A model generated the notes under the pieces. The model was not told the origin of the DNA. It did no database searches and saw only the letters and a list, made by a program, of their open reading frames with translations. This document shows positions 62,594 to 64,000 of a stretch of 64,000 nt of DNA, one piece after another. The stretch is from Streptomyces sp. CB02056. Lineage in GTDB: Bacteria > Actinomycetota > Actinomycetes > Streptomycetales > Streptomycetaceae. The first letter of the stretch is position 1, and each line of letters starts with the position of its first letter. A program made the translations under genes and the position numbers. The DNA lies in the NCBI RefSeq assembly GCF_001905545.1, contig NZ_LIPD01000003.1, positions 655,147 to 719,146 on the forward strand. Reading direction: 5' to 3'.

Positions 62594-62788
62594 ATGAGTT
62601 CACCGGCATTGCCTCGTGGACGCAGGGCCCCCACGTACGCCCAGCTCCACGAACGCGCCTGCATCGACTGCGGTGCGACCGACGTCCCCTTCGGCCCGGC
62701 CGGGCACATCCGGCGCGACAGCCTCGTCTGGGCGGTCGTCGCGTGCCGCGGCGGTTGCGCTCCCCCGGCTTCGGGGGTGACGAAGTGA
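62594..62788 (+). CDS. small Cys-rich protein, first gene of the unknown operon
   Basis: 64 aa. One zinc-ribbon-like unit CIDCGATDVPFGPAGHIRRD ... CRGGC gives four Cys and one His ligand candidate. The basic N-terminus (RGRRAPTYAQLHERA) fits nucleic-acid association. ATG 62594 has no clear SD. Homologous small genes commonly sit beside this regulator type in streptomycete integrative elements (from memory). Overlaps the next gene by one base (TGATG). Confidence 0.6.
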   Translation: MSSPALPRGRRAPTYAQLHERACIDCGATDVPFGPAGHIRRDSLVWAVVACRGGCAPPASGVTK

Positions 62789-62943
62789 TGTTCGTCACCC
62801 CGCCCCGGCGCCCCGGCCGCCCGGCACCGGACCTCCCCGTGACGCACGCGGCGGACCTGAAGCGGGCCGGACGCCGAGCGCTGGTCATCTGGCAGATCGG
62901 CGAGGCCCGCCGCCGTCGCCGCCGGCTCAAGGGGCTGAGATGA
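62788..62943 (+). CDS. very small basic protein, second gene of the operon
   Basis: 51 aa. MFVTPPRRPGRPAPDLPVTH, then a helical, Arg-rich C-terminus (AGRRALVIWQIGEARRRRRR). ATG 62788 shares its A with the preceding TGA. Probably nucleic-acid binding; unknown function. Confidence 0.55.
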   Translation: MFVTPPRRPGRPAPDLPVTHAADLKRAGRRALVIWQIGEARRRRRRLKGLR

Positions 62944-63173
62944 CCCGGCCCGCCGAGGACACCCGTCAGCAGGCTGGGCGTCACCCCGGTCTGAGCTTGC
63001 GCACGTACAAGGTCTCCGCCGACGGCCGACGCCACAGCTTCACCGCGGTGACCGTGACTCCCCCCGAGATCGGCCCGCCGGACGACCCGCCGCGTTGGGA
63101 CTTCTGGCCCGACTGTGCCTGCCCCCTGCACCGACCCGGTGCCCGTGACTCAAGACCGAGGAAAACCACCTGA
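62940..63173 (+). CDS. small protein, third gene of the operon
   Basis: 77 aa. Sequence elements SADGRRHSFTAVTVTPPEIG and a CPLHRPG end; two Cys near the C-terminus (DCACPLH). Overlaps its neighbours by 4 and 1 bases. No domain recognised. Confidence 0.55.
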   Translation: MTRPAEDTRQQAGRHPGLSLRTYKVSADGRRHSFTAVTVTPPEIGPPDDPPRWDFWPDCACPLHRPGARDSRPRKTT

Positions 63174-63655
63174 TGACCCTTACCGACCACCTCACTGTGT
63201 CGGTGGACGGACACCTTGAACCTGTGGCGCTCCCGGCCCTCCAAGCCATCGAGCGGGTATGGGCGACGGTAAGCGCGTTGCCGATCGACGATGTCCAGCG
63301 GAGAGCGATGCGGCGCATGTTCGGCGCCGGCCGGACTGATGACCTGGAACGCTGGATGCGTGGGGACGAGACCACCGACGTGCCTCTCCGCCTACAGAAC
63401 AGCAGCAGCGTCGTTGTGCGGGTCGCGTACGGGGACCGCATGACCCGTCGGCAGCGTGTCGGTGCCCGCTACGTAGCCGAGCGGGTGGAGCGCCCTGTCG
63501 GCTATCCCGAGCAGTGGATCGTTCGGGACCTGCTGACCAACGGCGAGGCCTCCGGGTGGCTGCCCACCCCGACCGCAGCCGACGAGTGGATCCGGCGCAA
63601 GGTACAGGCCGCCGATTCCCACGGCTACCGAACCGCGCAGGGGGCCGCCCAGTGA
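63173..63655 (+). CDS. hypothetical protein, fourth gene of the operon
   Basis: 160 aa. Starts MTLTDHLTVSVDGHLEPVAL; a helical middle (IERVWATVSALPIDDVQRRA; DDLERWMRGDETTDVPLRLQ) and a strand-rich C-terminal part (VVVRVAYGDRMTRRQRVGAR; ERPVGYPEQWIVRDLLTNGE). No motif identifies an enzyme. Overlaps the next gene by GTGA, so it is translationally coupled. Confidence 0.6.
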   Translation: MTLTDHLTVSVDGHLEPVALPALQAIERVWATVSALPIDDVQRRAMRRMFGAGRTDDLERWMRGDETTDVPLRLQNSSSVVVRVAYGDRMTRRQRVGARYVAERVERPVGYPEQWIVRDLLTNGEASGWLPTPTAADEWIRRKVQAADSHGYRTAQGAAQ

Positions 63656-64000
63656 GCGCACGGGTCCTGTCTCGGGGGGCTGCGTGGCTCGCGGAATCCT
63701 TCCCCGCGTACGCAACCTACATCGCGGAACAGGTGGCCGAGGCCAACTCCGACTTCTCCTCGGACTACATCCACAAGCTGGTCCAGGCATGGGCGGACGT
63801 GACCTCCCTACGTACCACCGGTGCGCCGTTTCAGGTCACCGAGGACATGGACGAGGTCACGGTGGCCGCCCTCAGCCTGCCCCGAACGTACATATCGTTC
63901 ATAAGCACCGTGTGCGGAGTGGCCCGGCTCGACCGCACGGCACCTGAGCGCTATGTGACGCCCGTCGGCGTGGCCTGTACCCGTGAAGCTCTCATCGCGG
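63652..64000 (+). CDS. hypothetical protein, fifth gene of the operon (cut by the window edge)
   Basis: GTG 63652 overlaps the previous stop; the frame is open to the last base (116 residues visible). The visible part is helical and Tyr/Ala-rich (AWLAESFPAYATYIAEQVAE; YIHKLVQAWADVTSLRTTGA) with a central beta-like FQVTEDMDEVTVAALSLP. Less GC-biased codons appear near its end (ATATCGTTCATAAGC), hinting at recent transfer. No family recognised. Confidence 0.55.
   Translation, partial: MSARVLSRGAAWLAESFPAYATYIAEQVAEANSDFSSDYIHKLVQAWADVTSLRTTGAPFQVTEDMDEVTVAALSLPRTYISFISTVCGVARLDRTAPERYVTPVGVACTREALIA

Noticed and set aside
31760..64000. CRISPR array or classical restriction-modification, toxin-antitoxin or retron cassette
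   Set aside because: No regularly spaced repeats of CRISPR type and no methyltransferase, nuclease-toxin or reverse-transcriptase motifs were seen; the 24-bp iterons at 37943 are only three and lie in a coding gene.

Overview
The window is about 70% GC with strong third-position GC bias, GTG/TTG starts and a canonical actinobacterial origin region (murJ, sigM, trxBA, parAB, rsmG, jag, yidC, yidD, rnpA, rpmH, dnaA, oriC, dnaN, gnd, recF, dciA, gyrB, gyrA). Gene order, the gnd between dnaN and recF, the dense TTGTCCACA/TTATCCACA boxes, the GTTTCACGTGAAAC parS sites and the sigma-R type promoter of trxB all point to the Streptomycetaceae (Streptomyces or Kitasatospora). I cannot name the species from the sequence.

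Region 1 (1-31760) is host chromosome. Left of the origin (1-8773, + strand): the tail of a DUF6049 protein, murJ, a membrane pseudokinase, sigM with its zinc anti-sigma factor, and trxBA. From 8867 to 15582 everything is on the - strand: a GNAT acetyltransferase, parB-parA, rsmG, jag/khpB, yidC-yidD-rnpA (coupled by 4-base overlaps) and rpmH. The dnaA gene (15936) and oriC (about 17867-18660) are followed on the + strand by dnaN, gnd, recF, dciA, gyrB, gyrA, a DUF3566 membrane protein and a cyclopropane-synthase-like methyltransferase. Two tandem tRNA-Ile genes, a small DUF6191-like protein, a DLW-39 protein and tRNA-Ala(TGC) close the region. Six parS or near-parS sites lie within 6.8 kb left of oriC.

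Region 2 (about 31760-59290) is a compact, apparently complete temperate siphovirus prophage that starts immediately after tRNA-Ala. In order: tyrosine integrase; a small - strand gene and an HTH repressor; a control region with three copies of a palindromic operator (a fourth lies in the first codons of the integrase); an excisionase-like protein; a chain of small overlapping early genes; a winged-helix replication-initiator-like gene with internal 24-bp-spaced iterons; more small genes; HNH endonuclease, terminase, portal, prohead protease, HK97 major capsid, connectors, two tail-tube paralogues, tail-assembly chaperones with a perfectly phased G GGA AAA frameshift signal, tape measure, a large minor tail protein, amidase endolysin and holin(s). 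No copy of the tRNA-Ala 3' end was found to the right, so the right attachment site is not identified and may lie beyond the window.

Region 3 (59290-64000) carries accessory genes whose membership (prophage cargo, a second integrated element, or chromosome) is unresolved: a cupin-type protein, a lipoprotein, a Nudix hydrolase and an HTH/TPR-like regulator transcribed leftward, and a divergent, tightly overlapping five-gene operon of unknown function that runs off the right edge. A perfect 15-bp inverted repeat sits between the two divergent units. This operon and the prophage early block are the places where genuinely undescribed functions are most likely.
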